Shown here: piece after piece, positions 1 to 8,746 of the stretch
How the letters are laid out: every line of letters begins with the position of its first letter
Position numbering within the stretch: the stretch's first letter is position 1
DNA from: Clostridiales bacterium
GTDB lineage: Bacteria > Bacillota > Clostridia > Christensenellales > UBA1750
Reading direction: 5' to 3'
Assembly (NCBI GenBank): GCA_015056005.1
Contig: SVHB01000023.1
Location: 1-35,976 of the forward strand
Length of the DNA: 35,976 nt
Made by a program: the position numbers and the translations under genes
Notes under the pieces: model-generated
The model's input: only the letters and a program-made list of their open reading frames with translations
The model's database searches: none
What the model was told of the DNA's origin: nothing

Positions 1-1603
1 CGGGGGTGTTGAGCGGGGCCTGTATGATGACCGCGACCGCCTGTATCAATGCGGCGATCCATCCGCCCATGCTTCTGAGCTGAGGAAGGTCATCGGGCTG
101 AGTCAGTATGAACTTGATCCAGACCTGCATTGCAAGGAATGCTGCTTCTTCGCCGAAGCGCTCTGCGATATCCTGCGATGCGGTCTTTAACACTTCCTCG
201 TAGGACGGAGGGATGTTCTTGTTGGAAAGCGGAGTTTCCTTTACGTTGATCTCTGCAAGGCTGTCGCCGATGATGGCGGTGTAGGGGGGCTGAGCGCCGC
301 TGCGGGAGAGCAGCATGACCAGCTCTTTTTTGAGCTCGTCGCTCTGATCAAGGCTTAAAAGCTGCGTGCGCAAAAAAAGCTCCGATTCGGGGATGGAAAG
401 CTTTGCAATGAACGAGAGCAATTCGTGCTTTAAGTTATTGTCGTCCATATGCAGGCACCAATTCATTGAAAGCTTAAGATCGTTATCGCTTAAAAAAGCT
501 ATGGCTGCTTCTTCCTTTGAAAGCGCCATAAACGTATGGAGCTCGTTTATCCTGTCGATTATATAGGGCATGGGCAGCGCGGATGTGTAGGAAAGAACTC
601 CGTATGTCTTGTTCCCGTTCATGCCGCGCAGCGATTCGGCTTCAAGGAAGGAATAAAGCGGGCTTTCGGGCGCGATTGAGCGCAGCTTCTGGACGGTTTT
701 GTATGCGCCCGCATACTCACAGATATTGAACTGAGAAAGGGTATAAAGGTAGAGCACTCTTTCGTCATAGGGCGAATAGGAGAGCATCTCCTTTGCAAGC
801 TGCGATACTGCTTCATGCATGCCCATTTCGGCCATGGTAAGGCAGACCTTATACTGGTCGCCTGTCTCGTCTTCGCCTGCGGGGGCGCTCCTCGCTTTTT
901 GGATATAGTTCATAGCGCCGCTCTCATCGCCGGTCGCGTGGAGGAAAAGCGCCATGTTTGCAAGGGCATGAACATCGTCGGGCTTTATCTCAAGCGCCCT
1001 TTTGCCCTCAAGTACCGCGCGCTCGTTTTCGTGCATGCAGTAATAGGAAAGGGCGAGGTTGTTCTGAGCATAGACCATATCGCTTTTTCCCGAAAGGGCA
1101 TCGGTAAGCTTTTCTATCGCTGCGGGGAAATCGCCTTCGTCGAGCAGCCTTTTGCCCTCGTCGGCTCCCATTTCCGGGGCTTCGAGTATTTCGGGGTGAT
1201 CAAGCTCGTCTCTGATCACGTGGAGCATATCGCGAAGATCAAGCGCCATATCTCCCTTTGCGCCAAGGTGCAGGCTCATCATGGCGAGATCATGCGCCAG
1301 ATTGAACCAGCCAAGCGCATAGGCGTTGGACGCGCAGGAAAAATAGCATTCGATGATGTTGTCGTCCTTTTGAGCGATAAGGGAAAGAAGGATCTCGCTT
1401 GAGCGCTCATAAAGCCCCATCTGAGCCAGTATTTCCGCTATATCGAGCAGCTGCACCGGGTCGGAGGACTTTTCTTCAGCTGTTCTCAGGCAAGACAAAG
1501 CGCCCCATAAATCACGTTTGTCCATGAGGCGCTGTGCACGTTTTCTGTAAAATTCGCCCGGCTGATCGAAGGATATAATGTTGTTGTCGGGTCGTTTTGT
1601 CAT
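1..1603 (-). CDS. TPR-repeat protein, partial (3' end beyond left edge)
   Basis: This open frame has no stop from its ATG at 1603 to the window edge (at least 534 residues). It is missing from the ORF track because its stop lies outside. The start is set by AGGAGA seven bases upstream and lies 8 bases after the gltX stop, so it is the downstream gene of a gltX operon. The protein begins MTKRPDNN and is cytoplasmic with no signal peptide. TPR-like helix pairs are visible near residues 28-70 and clearly around 150-230 (for example NNLALSYY followed by ALEIKPDDVHALANMALFL). The visible C-terminal part is helical and ends in a hydrophobic stretch, GGWIAALIQAVAVIIQ, at the window edge. TPR proteins are scaffolds for protein partners; no specific function can be assigned. 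Confidence 0.8.
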   Translation of the reverse strand, partial: MTKRPDNNIISFDQPGEFYRKRAQRLMDKRDLWGALSCLRTAEEKSSDPVQLLDIAEILAQMGLYERSSEILLSLIAQKDDNIIECYFSCASNAYALGWFNLAHDLAMMSLHLGAKGDMALDLRDMLHVIRDELDHPEILEAPEMGADEGKRLLDEGDFPAAIEKLTDALSGKSDMVYAQNNLALSYYCMHENERAVLEGKRALEIKPDDVHALANMALFLHATGDESGAMNYIQKARSAPAGEDETGDQYKVCLTMAEMGMHEAVSQLAKEMLSYSPYDERVLYLYTLSQFNICEYAGAYKTVQKLRSIAPESPLYSFLEAESLRGMNGNKTYGVLSYTSALPMPYIIDRINELHTFMALSKEEAAIAFLSDNDLKLSMNWCLHMDDNNLKHELLSFIAKLSIPESELFLRTQLLSLDQSDELKKELVMLLSRSGAQPPYTAIIGDSLAEINVKETPLSNKNIPPSYEEVLKTASQDIAERFGEEAAFLAMQVWIKFILTQPDDLPQLRSMGGWIAALIQAVAVIIQAPLNTP

Positions 1604-1611
1604 CGTTTCTC

Positions 1612-3060
1612 CTATAACTGAGCTAATGCGGCCTTGAGCCTTCTGACGGTCTCATCCTTGCCCAGAAGCGCTGCGATCTCGGTCGCGCCGCCGGGGGTGG
1701 AGGCCATGCCGGTGATAGCGATCCTGACCGGCCACATGACCTGACCGTTCTTGCAGCCAAGGGTCTCTACGGTTTTGAGCATTGCTGCATGGATATTATC
1801 CATGGTCCAGTCATCGATCTGCTCAAAGGCGGGGATGGAAGATTCAAGCGCGGTCTTTGCGACCTCGGGGTTGGTCTTCATCTTCTTGTGGGTATAAAGC
1901 TCTACATCGACTTCAGGCATATCATCAAGGAAGGTGAAGAGGCTTGCCATGGAGTCAAGGCGCTCGGTCCTGGGCTGGAGAAGGTCGATGATGATGTCCA
2001 TATCGTACTTCTCGGTATCAAAGCCCTGCTTTTTGAGCCAGGGGGTTGCAACTTCCTTGAACTGATCATGGCTCATACGTCTAATATATTCGCCGTTCAT
2101 CCAGGTAAGCTTCTTGATATCGAAAACAGCGGGAGATTTGGACAGACCGTCGGAGCCGAAGACCTCAACGAGCTCGTCAAGGGTGAAGAACTCTCTGTCG
2201 TTGCCGGGATTCCAGCCAACGAGAACGACGTAGTTCAAAATAGCCTCTCTGAGATAACCCATATCGAGCAGATCCTCGAAGGTGGGGTCGCCGTTGCGCT
2301 TGGAAAGCTTGTGGGTCGCATCCCTCATAACGGGGGTGAGGTGCATATAAATGGGCTTCTCCCAGCCGAATGCCTCGTAAAGGAGGTTATATTTGGGGGT
2401 GGAAGAAAGGTACTCATTGCCCCTGAGGACGTGAGTGATGCCCATGGTGTGGTCGTCGATAACGTTTGCGAAGTTGTAGGTGGGCAGACCGTCAGCCTTG
2501 ATCAAAACGGTATCATCAAGCTCTGAGCAGTCTACGGAAATATGACCGTAAAGAGCATCGTCAAAGCTTGCCTCGCCGCTTTGGGGGATGTTCTGGCGGA
2601 TTACATAGGGCTCGCCCGCATCTAACCTGCGCTGGATCTCTTCCTTGGACATATGCATGCAGTGCTTGTCGTATTTCCAGGTGCCGCCGTCCTTTTCAAC
2701 GGCTGCTCTGCGCTCGTCAAGCTCTTCCTTGGTGCAGAAGCAGTAATATGCAGCGCCCTTTTCGACCAGCTCTTTGGCGTAGGGCAGGTACATGTCCTTG
2801 CGCTGGCTCTGGATGTATGGACCGTAGCCGCCGTCCTTATCGGGACCCTCGTCCCAATCCATGCCGCAGGATTTTAAGGTCTTGTAAATGACCTCGGTAG
2901 CGCCCTCAACAAAGCGCTCCTGATCGGTATCTTCGATCCTCAGGATAAACTTGCCGCCGTTTGCCTTGGCGTAAAGATAGGTATAAAGCGCGGTGCGCAG
3001 ATTTCCGATGTGCATAAAGCCGGTGGGGCTGGGCGCAAAACGCGTTCTTACGGTAGTCAT
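1612..3060 (-). CDS. gltX: Glutamyl-tRNA synthetase
   Basis: Class I aminoacyl-tRNA synthetase of 482 aa, the usual length, which charges tRNA-Glu with glutamate in the cytoplasm. The HIGH signature appears as HIGN at residues 17-20 within FAPSPTGFMHIGN. The KMSKS-type loop is KLSKR at 251-255. Cysteines C107, C109 and C134 match the spacing of the zinc site of bacterial GluRS. The C-terminal anticodon-binding helical domain is complete. The start has GGGAG eight bases upstream. It lies 19 bases downstream of apt, so recJ, apt, gltX and the TPR gene are probably co-transcribed. Whether the enzyme is discriminating or also charges tRNA-Gln cannot be judged here; no gatCAB or glnS is in the window. 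Confidence 0.97.
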   Translation of the reverse strand: MTTVRTRFAPSPTGFMHIGNLRTALYTYLYAKANGGKFILRIEDTDQERFVEGATEVIYKTLKSCGMDWDEGPDKDGGYGPYIQSQRKDMYLPYAKELVEKGAAYYCFCTKEELDERRAAVEKDGGTWKYDKHCMHMSKEEIQRRLDAGEPYVIRQNIPQSGEASFDDALYGHISVDCSELDDTVLIKADGLPTYNFANVIDDHTMGITHVLRGNEYLSSTPKYNLLYEAFGWEKPIYMHLTPVMRDATHKLSKRNGDPTFEDLLDMGYLREAILNYVVLVGWNPGNDREFFTLDELVEVFGSDGLSKSPAVFDIKKLTWMNGEYIRRMSHDQFKEVATPWLKKQGFDTEKYDMDIIIDLLQPRTERLDSMASLFTFLDDMPEVDVELYTHKKMKTNPEVAKTALESSIPAFEQIDDWTMDNIHAAMLKTVETLGCKNGQVMWPVRIAITGMASTPGGATEIAALLGKDETVRRLKAALAQL

Positions 3061-3079
3061 TTTTATTTCTCCCTTTTAA

Positions 3080-3592
3080 TTAGTAGGTGATGAGGGCGTC
3101 TACGTTATAGCCTTTCAGGGTCTCACGGCCATCAAGGTCTGAAAGCTCGATAAGGAACCTGAGCGCTACGACTTCGCCGCCGAGCTTTTCGATAAGCTCG
3201 CATACCGCCTTTGCGGTGCCGCCGGTTGCCAGAAGATCGTCGACTATGGCGACTTTCTGACCGGGCTTGATGGAATCGACATGCAAAGAAAGACTGTCGG
3301 AACCGTATTCAAGGCCGTAGGAATTGGAAATGGCTTCTGCGGGGAGCTTACCGGGCTTTCTTGCAAGCACCAGACCTGCGTTTATTGCATATGCGACTGC
3401 GGAGCCCATAATAAAGCCTCTGGCTTCGGGGCCTACAATGATATCGACGCCGAGCCCTTCAAGGGATTTTGCCATGCGCTCTACAGCTTCCTTATAGCCG
3501 TCCTTGTCCTTGAGAAGGGTGGTGATATCTCTGAAAAGAATGCCTTCCTTGGGGAAATCGGGGATATCGCGGATAAGTTTTTCAAGCTCCAT
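3080..3592 (-). CDS. apt: Adenine phosphoribosyltransferase
   Basis: Purine salvage enzyme of 170 aa that converts adenine and PRPP to AMP and pyrophosphate in the cytoplasm. The PRPP-binding loop is VAIVDDLLATGGTAKA, the family signature, and the N-terminal IPDFPKEGILFRDIT segment is typical of Apt. The ATG at 3592 follows AGGAGG with 8 bases spacing. It sits 32 bases after recJ, matching the recJ-apt neighbourhood common in Firmicutes. In many relatives relA/spoT follows apt; here gltX does instead. Confidence 0.97.
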   Translation of the reverse strand: MELEKLIRDIPDFPKEGILFRDITTLLKDKDGYKEAVERMAKSLEGLGVDIIVGPEARGFIMGSAVAYAINAGLVLARKPGKLPAEAISNSYGLEYGSDSLSLHVDSIKPGQKVAIVDDLLATGGTAKAVCELIEKLGGEVVALRFLIELSDLDGRETLKGYNVDALITY

Positions 3593-3624
3593 ATTCTTTG
3601 CCTCCTGATTTCAGCGGATTTGGT

Positions 3625-5994
3625 TTATATATCGGTATTTTTATTAAGCCAGTTAAAAAGTGTGCTCTGACTCAGATCTCTCTTTGGGGGAGATGCAATG
3701 GTCTTTATGCACCAGGGACGGAAGCTTACCTTGATGAAACCGAGCTCCGAAAAAACGAGCATCGCCAGATATACCTGCGCCCTTGAGAGTTTAAGCTCCT
3801 GCGCGCAGAGCATGCTTGCGCATCGGGGATCGCGCGCCTGAGAAAGCCTTGAAACGTTTTTGAGTATCCAGCAATATACGGTGCGCATTTGAGCTACATC
3901 CATTTTGAGCCCGGAGAGCTTCTCCATGGGAGACGCGGTCACGAAAAATTCCCCTTCGGGGCAGAATTCCTTTATCTGAGCGGCAAGCTCGGGAATAAAT
4001 CCGTCCACAAATATGAATCTGCGGTAATTTGCAAAAGACTGACAGGGTATCGGGCTTGCGGCAACGCAGGTATAGGCGCGCTTGTCATCGCCTATGTGCT
4101 TCACAAATCTTTCAAGCCCGAGCCCGGGGTATAATTCATAAAGCTTTTTTAAGACCAAGGGCGCATTTTTAGCGTTGGAGCAGATGAACATATCGCCCCT
4201 GCCGGGAATGCCGCAATAGACGGAAGGCTCTTCCAAAAACGCTTTGCTCTTTTCATTATACACCAGGTTCGACAAAAAATCACGGCATATCTCATCGTAT
4301 CTGGTTTCTATCATGCCCTCGAAAAGGGATGCGGCAGGCTCTATTCTTCTCAAAAGCGCCTGAACGCTTACCTTATCGTTCCAGTAATTCTTGTTGATGT
4401 TTACCAGCAGGTCACAGAAAATACGAAGAGTATCGGCTTTTTCCGCCATCGAGAAGCCGACGCAGTCCACGTCCTCACCCTTTGAAGAAATCGTGCATTT
4501 CACATGGCGCTGATCCGATCCGATCTTGCGGACATTGTCTGTGCGCACGCTCCTTAGAAGGAAGGTGGGCGTGGGGTTTGCCATTCCGCAGGGGAGCATC
4601 TTTTGGATATCCTCGCAAAGCTCCATTGTGATCTCCTCGGGGGTGATCTCCATATCGTAGATCGCCTTGGGAAGATAGCATTCATCCGCGGTGTTATTGA
4701 GAAGATAGCTGTTAAAATCCTTGCGGAATGCCTCGAAATTTTCGACGGGGAGGGAAAGACCTGCAGCCATTTCGTGACCGCCGAAGCGGGTGAGATGGGA
4801 AGAACAGGCGGAGATTGCCGCAAGAATGTGCACGCCGGGAACGGATCTGCCCGAACCTACGAGCGATTCTCCGTCGCTTGCAAAAAGTATGCAGGGCATA
4901 TTGTATTTTTCCGCCATTCGGGAAGCCACTATACCCACTACGCCCTGATTCCAGCCGTCCTCATAAAGCACGATGGCGCGGTCGTTGATAAAATCTATCT
5001 GCTCGTCTATAAGCTCAAGGCAGCGCGCGGTGATATCGCGTTCAAGCGCCTGCCTTAAGCTGTTGTGCTCTTCAAGCTGCAGTGCTATTTCCGACGCAAA
5101 GGCATGATCGGTGCTCAAAAGCATCTCAACGCTCTTGCTCGATTTGTCGATGCGCCCGCCCGCGTTGATCCTGGGTCCTAACATAAAGCCCACATGGCCG
5201 CTGTCGATAGTTCTGCCCGAAAGCCCGGCAACAGAGCAAAGGGCGCTGACGCCGGGGCGCATGTTTTCGTTCATGCGCTTAAGACCAACTGACACTATTG
5301 CGCGGTTTTCTTCCATAAGGGGCACGATATCGGCAACTGTGCCTATGGCGGCAAGGTCGGAAAAGCTGAGCGCAGCTTCAAGCCCTCCAAGCGCGTGCAC
5401 GAGCTTAAAAGCAACGCCTGCGCCGCAGAGGGATCTGCAGGGATAGCTGCCTATGAGCGGATCGATGACAGCAAGCGCGTTGGGAAGCTTTTCCTTGAGC
5501 TGGTGATGGTCGGTCACTATCACGTCGAGCCCGAGCTCATTTGCAAGGTCGACCTCTTCAAGCGAAGCAATTCCGCAGTCGACGGTTATCATGAGAGAAT
5601 GTTCCTTGGCAAGAGCGCGCACTGCGTGGTCGTTGAGCCCGTAGCCTTCGTCGTGACGGCCGGGGATATAATAGTCCACGTTATGCCCGATACTGTCAAA
5701 GAAACCCTTGAGTATGGAAACAGCGGTAACGCCGTCTGCGTCGTAATCGCCGTATATTACTATTTTTTCGTTATCCCTGAGCGCCCTTTTGATCCTTTCC
5801 ACCGCTTTATCCATATCGGTGAGGAGGAAAGGATCGTTGAACATGGTCTCGTTGGGATCAAGGAAGCGCTTTGCCTCCTCTTCGTTTTTTATGCCTCTGA
5901 GGGCGAGCAAATGTGCCAGATGAGAGCTGTAGCCGGCCTGTTCAAGCTTTTGGACGACCGATTCATCGGGAACCGCTCTTTTGGTAAAACGCAT
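3625..5994 (-). CDS. recJ: Single-stranded-DNA exonuclease RecJ
   Basis: 5'-3' ssDNA exonuclease of the DHH phosphoesterase family, used in recombination and repair. I choose the ATG at 5994 (MRFTKRAV, 789 aa) rather than the ORF-track start at 6033 because GGGAGGGG lies 8 bases upstream of it. Motif DYDADG is at residues 83-88, VDCG at 138-141, and the naming DHH motif at 162-164. The DHHA1 domain carries SGRSVPGVHI and RFGGHEMAAGL. An OB-fold region follows, then a roughly 200-residue C-terminal extension of the type found in Firmicutes RecJ. It is the first gene of the recJ-apt-gltX-TPR cluster and has its own promoter. Confidence 0.95.
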   Translation of the reverse strand: MRFTKRAVPDESVVQKLEQAGYSSHLAHLLALRGIKNEEEAKRFLDPNETMFNDPFLLTDMDKAVERIKRALRDNEKIVIYGDYDADGVTAVSILKGFFDSIGHNVDYYIPGRHDEGYGLNDHAVRALAKEHSLMITVDCGIASLEEVDLANELGLDVIVTDHHQLKEKLPNALAVIDPLIGSYPCRSLCGAGVAFKLVHALGGLEAALSFSDLAAIGTVADIVPLMEENRAIVSVGLKRMNENMRPGVSALCSVAGLSGRTIDSGHVGFMLGPRINAGGRIDKSSKSVEMLLSTDHAFASEIALQLEEHNSLRQALERDITARCLELIDEQIDFINDRAIVLYEDGWNQGVVGIVASRMAEKYNMPCILFASDGESLVGSGRSVPGVHILAAISACSSHLTRFGGHEMAAGLSLPVENFEAFRKDFNSYLLNNTADECYLPKAIYDMEITPEEITMELCEDIQKMLPCGMANPTPTFLLRSVRTDNVRKIGSDQRHVKCTISSKGEDVDCVGFSMAEKADTLRIFCDLLVNINKNYWNDKVSVQALLRRIEPAASLFEGMIETRYDEICRDFLSNLVYNEKSKAFLEEPSVYCGIPGRGDMFICSNAKNAPLVLKKLYELYPGLGLERFVKHIGDDKRAYTCVAASPIPCQSFANYRRFIFVDGFIPELAAQIKEFCPEGEFFVTASPMEKLSGLKMDVAQMRTVYCWILKNVSRLSQARDPRCASMLCAQELKLSRAQVYLAMLVFSELGFIKVSFRPWCIKTIASPPKRDLSQSTLFNWLNKNTDI

Positions 5995-6036
5995 CGACCA
6001 CACCCCTCCCATAATACTACTTAATAACAACAATTA

Positions 6037-6065
6037 ATTATAATACAAAATAATCGCAAGCACAA
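6037..6065 (-). promoter_or_regulatory. Predicted sigma-A promoter of recJ
   Basis: On the minus strand, TTGTGC and a perfect TATAAT are separated by exactly 17 bases. The -10 lies about 40 bases upstream of the chosen recJ start. This gives recJ its own promoter even though secDF lie upstream on the same strand. Confidence 0.65.
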
Positions 6066-6437
6066 CCCCGCATAGTTCATTCAAAGCGGTAAGATTGCGA
6101 TTATATTGGTAAAATGAAGGAATTTTTGGAGAGGATTGGCTGCATAATGAAGAAATCGCCTTGATTTTGGCGAAATCCCAAGCTCGTGCAGAAAGGATGA
6201 TATATCACTCAAATTGCCGGTAAACCGCATTATTACGGCATTTTTTCATAGCAGCAAAATGCAGGGCAGGGGAGATCTGATCTTCTGCGATATGAGCGAG
6301 AATCATTGATCTGCACAAAAACATTGCAAATGTTGCTGAGTTTTGGTTCGATGAACAAAACTCATTTGCCCGGAAGATGCAAAAAGACCGAAGCGAAAAA
6401 TTTGCTTCGGTCTTTGGTTCTTATGATGCTTGGTTTG
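6066..6437. other. recJ-secF intergenic region, no protein gene
   Basis: About 370 bases without a credible coding frame. It contains the secF terminator at its right end. It also has a plus-strand hairpin with a T-run (stem 6215-6222 with 6233-6240, then TTTTTT at 6241-6246), which looks like a rho-independent terminator with no obvious gene in front of it. A small 5-bp hairpin lies near 6154. A short untranslated RNA ending at 6246 is possible, but I find no convincing promoter for it. Confidence 0.4.
6381..6415 (-). terminator. Rho-independent terminator after secF
   Basis: A 12-bp stem (AAAGACCGAAGC with GCTTCGGTCTTT) and a 9-base loop, followed on the minus strand by TTTTT. It lies 22 bases past the secF stop codon. 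Confidence 0.85.
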
Positions 6438-7367
6438 CTACGCCTTTTTGGGGGAAGGTGCTTTGTCCATCCAGATGCCCCACATTGCGGGAACGATGAA
6501 GATGGAAATGTAGGTGCCCGCTGCGATGCCGATGATCAGGGGCAGAGCAAACTGGCGGATGGAATCAACGCCAAGGATGTAAAGCAAGGTGATGGTGATA
6601 AGGGAGGTAATGGTGGTGTTTATCATTCTGCCCATGCAGGAACGCAGAGCGTGCTCGGCAACTTCTTTTCTTGTGAAGGAGCGTCTGCCAAGCCTGCGGT
6701 TATCCTCTCTGATCCTGTCAAGCACTATGATGGTGTTGTTGATGGAATAGCCCACGATGGTGAGGCATGCGGCGATGAAAGAGGAATTGATCTGCATGAA
6801 GGAGCGGAAGAACACCATGAATGCGCACATAATGAGCACGTTCAGAACGCTGGTGATGACCGCGATAATACCGCTGACCAGCTCAAAGCGGATCCAGATA
6901 TAGATGAGCATAAGAGCGGAAGCAAGGAGCACGGATAAGAACGCATTCTGCACAAGGGTCTTGCCTGCGGTCGCGCCGACTCTGTCGGTGGAAATAGCTT
7001 CCGCAGCGGGGTAGGTTTCCTTTATGCCATCAACCATTGCGGTTATGAAATCGTCTTCTTCTTCAACCGTGGGCATTGACTGGAAGCGGACTGCAGCCTG
7101 AGTTGCGCTGCCGAGCTCACCGGTCTTTGCGATTGTATAGTCAACGGAGATGTTGAGCTTTTCAATAACGGCCTTTACGTCCTTGTCATCAAATTCGCCG
7201 CCCATTTCGATGGAAACTAAGGTACCGCCGGTAAAGTCGATACCGAGATTGAAGCCGCCGACGATAATGCCCATGATGAGCGCGGCTAAAAGAATGACCG
7301 CAAGAACGCCTGCGAAGATCTTGAAATTGGAGACTATATTTCCCTTTTTGATGGTGATCTCACTCAT
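6438..7367 (-). CDS. secF: Protein translocase subunit SecF
   Basis: Membrane partner of SecD in the SecYEG translocase accessory complex, which uses the ion gradient to help release and fold exported proteins. It has 309 aa and the family topology: one N-terminal membrane segment, an extracytoplasmic P1 domain starting at GIDFTGGTLVSIEM, and five C-terminal membrane segments including the conserved YSINNTIIVLDRIRE motif. The start overlaps the secD stop by four bases (ATGA), with GGAGG 10 bases upstream inside secD, so the two genes are translationally coupled. As in many Firmicutes, secDF sit directly upstream of recJ. Confidence 0.96.
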   Translation of the reverse strand: MSEITIKKGNIVSNFKIFAGVLAVILLAALIMGIIVGGFNLGIDFTGGTLVSIEMGGEFDDKDVKAVIEKLNISVDYTIAKTGELGSATQAAVRFQSMPTVEEEDDFITAMVDGIKETYPAAEAISTDRVGATAGKTLVQNAFLSVLLASALMLIYIWIRFELVSGIIAVITSVLNVLIMCAFMVFFRSFMQINSSFIAACLTIVGYSINNTIIVLDRIREDNRRLGRRSFTRKEVAEHALRSCMGRMINTTITSLITITLLYILGVDSIRQFALPLIIGIAAGTYISIFIVPAMWGIWMDKAPSPKKA

Positions 7368-8623
7368 TTTGCCTCAACCTCCTTCTTGTTTACTCCGTAA
7401 AGGGCTTTGTTGGTGATGCCGAAACCGAGCATGGTATTGAGCAGCCAGCGGGTGACCACGATTGCGGTGAACATACTGGTCACAACGCCGATGCCCAGGG
7501 TCATAGCAAAGCTCTTTATGGTGCCGGTGCCGAAGATGCCCAGCACGACTGCTGCGATGATGGTGGTGATATTGCTGTCAAGGATCGCGGAGAATGCTCT
7601 CTGATAACCGGAATTGATGGCGGGACGGGTCATCTTGCCGGATCTTAATTCTTCCTTGATGCGCTCGAAGATAACGACGTTTGCATCGACTGCCATACCG
7701 ATGGAAAGTATGATACCGGCGATACCGGGGAGCGTGAGCTGAACGCCGGGAACATGCGCCAGAAGGAAAAGGTCGATTATGATATAGATCATAAGTGCGA
7801 GCGTTGCAACAACGCCGGGGAGCCTGTACATTATGATCATGAAGAGCATTACAAGCAAAACGCCGATGACGCCTGCGGTGATGGCGTTGTCAAGCGCATT
7901 TACGCCAAGGGTCGCGGAAACGGTCCTGAGCTCTATCTGCTCGATATCAAGGGGCAGAGCGCCGGACTGGATAAGGATGGCAAGCTGGCGGGCGCTGTCA
8001 TAGGTGTAATCGCCGGTGAGAGAACCCTCGCCGCCGGTTATAGCTTCCTGAACGACTGCGCTCATCTGCAGATTATCGTCAAGATAAATGCTGATCTCTT
8101 TGCCGATAAGATTATAAGTAGCGTCGGCAAATTTCTTGGTGCCCTCGGAGTCGAGCTTGAAGGAAACGAGGTATTCGCCGGTCTGAGTGTTCATCATGGG
8201 CTCTGCGGATACTATGGTATCGCCTTCCATGATAACATTGTTATCGGGGTCGCGGAAAGTCAGATGCGCGGGGGTACCGATAATGTTCAGGATCTGCTCT
8301 GGATCGTCAACATCGGGGATCTCAACGCGGATGCGGTTGGTGCCCTGCCTGACTACGGTCGCCTCAGTATAGCCCTGAGCGGTAAGACGGGTGGTGAGAA
8401 TGCCGATGGTGGTTTCAAAATTCTTGGCAAAGTCACCCTCGCCGTTGTCCTGAGCTTCATACACGGCATAAACGCCGCCGCGCAGGTCAAGACCCTGGGA
8501 AATGGCTTTGACAGAAGGAATGGTTCTGTAACCGCCAAAGCTCACAGAATCGACGGTAAAAAACGCGCCGACAGCTATGAGCACGATCACCGCGATCAAT
8601 GAGATCGTACTTTTGAGTTTCAT
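7364..8623 (-). CDS. secD: Protein translocase subunit SecD
   Basis: Membrane protein of 419 aa acting with SecF. The N-terminal membrane segment is followed by GLDLRGGVYAVYEA, the SecD signature, then a compact P1 domain shorter than in Gammaproteobacteria, and six membrane segments with GIAGIILSIGMAVDANVVIFERIKEE. SecD and SecF are separate proteins here, unlike the fused SecDF of Bacillus. GAGGAGG lies 13 bases upstream of the ATG, a little far. A TTGACA promoter with an overlapping inverted repeat lies about 50-80 bases upstream. Confidence 0.96.
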   Translation of the reverse strand: MKLKSTISLIAVIVLIAVGAFFTVDSVSFGGYRTIPSVKAISQGLDLRGGVYAVYEAQDNGEGDFAKNFETTIGILTTRLTAQGYTEATVVRQGTNRIRVEIPDVDDPEQILNIIGTPAHLTFRDPDNNVIMEGDTIVSAEPMMNTQTGEYLVSFKLDSEGTKKFADATYNLIGKEISIYLDDNLQMSAVVQEAITGGEGSLTGDYTYDSARQLAILIQSGALPLDIEQIELRTVSATLGVNALDNAITAGVIGVLLVMLFMIIMYRLPGVVATLALMIYIIIDLFLLAHVPGVQLTLPGIAGIILSIGMAVDANVVIFERIKEELRSGKMTRPAINSGYQRAFSAILDSNITTIIAAVVLGIFGTGTIKSFAMTLGIGVVTSMFTAIVVTRWLLNTMLGFGITNKALYGVNKKEVEAK

Positions 8624-8654
8624 AGGAAAATATAGACCTCCTCATATAGTAAAA

Positions 8655-8698
8655 ACATGGTCATACGCCTAAGTTTAATACAAAACGTAAGACCATGT
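8655..8698. repeat. 13-bp inverted repeat between sensor kinase and secD
   Basis: ACATGGTCATACG at 8655-8667 and CGTAAGACCATGT at 8686-8698 are inverted with one mismatch and an 18-base loop. On the minus strand the second arm is followed by TTTTT, so it could terminate the kinase transcript. It also overlaps the -35 of the predicted secD promoter, so it could be an operator. Confidence 0.55.
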
Positions 8699-8701
8699 CA
8701 A
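8672..8701 (-). promoter_or_regulatory. Predicted promoter of secDF
   Basis: On the minus strand a perfect TTGACA at 8701-8696 is followed after 18 bases by TAAACT. The -10 is imperfect. The element lies within the 13-bp inverted repeat. Confidence 0.45.
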
Positions 8702-8746
8702 TTCAATTTGCATACTAAATATGATTTTTTGAAAAATACTGCAGAT

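Noticed and set aside
815-1402. 195-aa plus-strand ORF
   Set aside because: Antisense shadow of the TPR gene, which has a better frame, ribosome site and repeat pattern.
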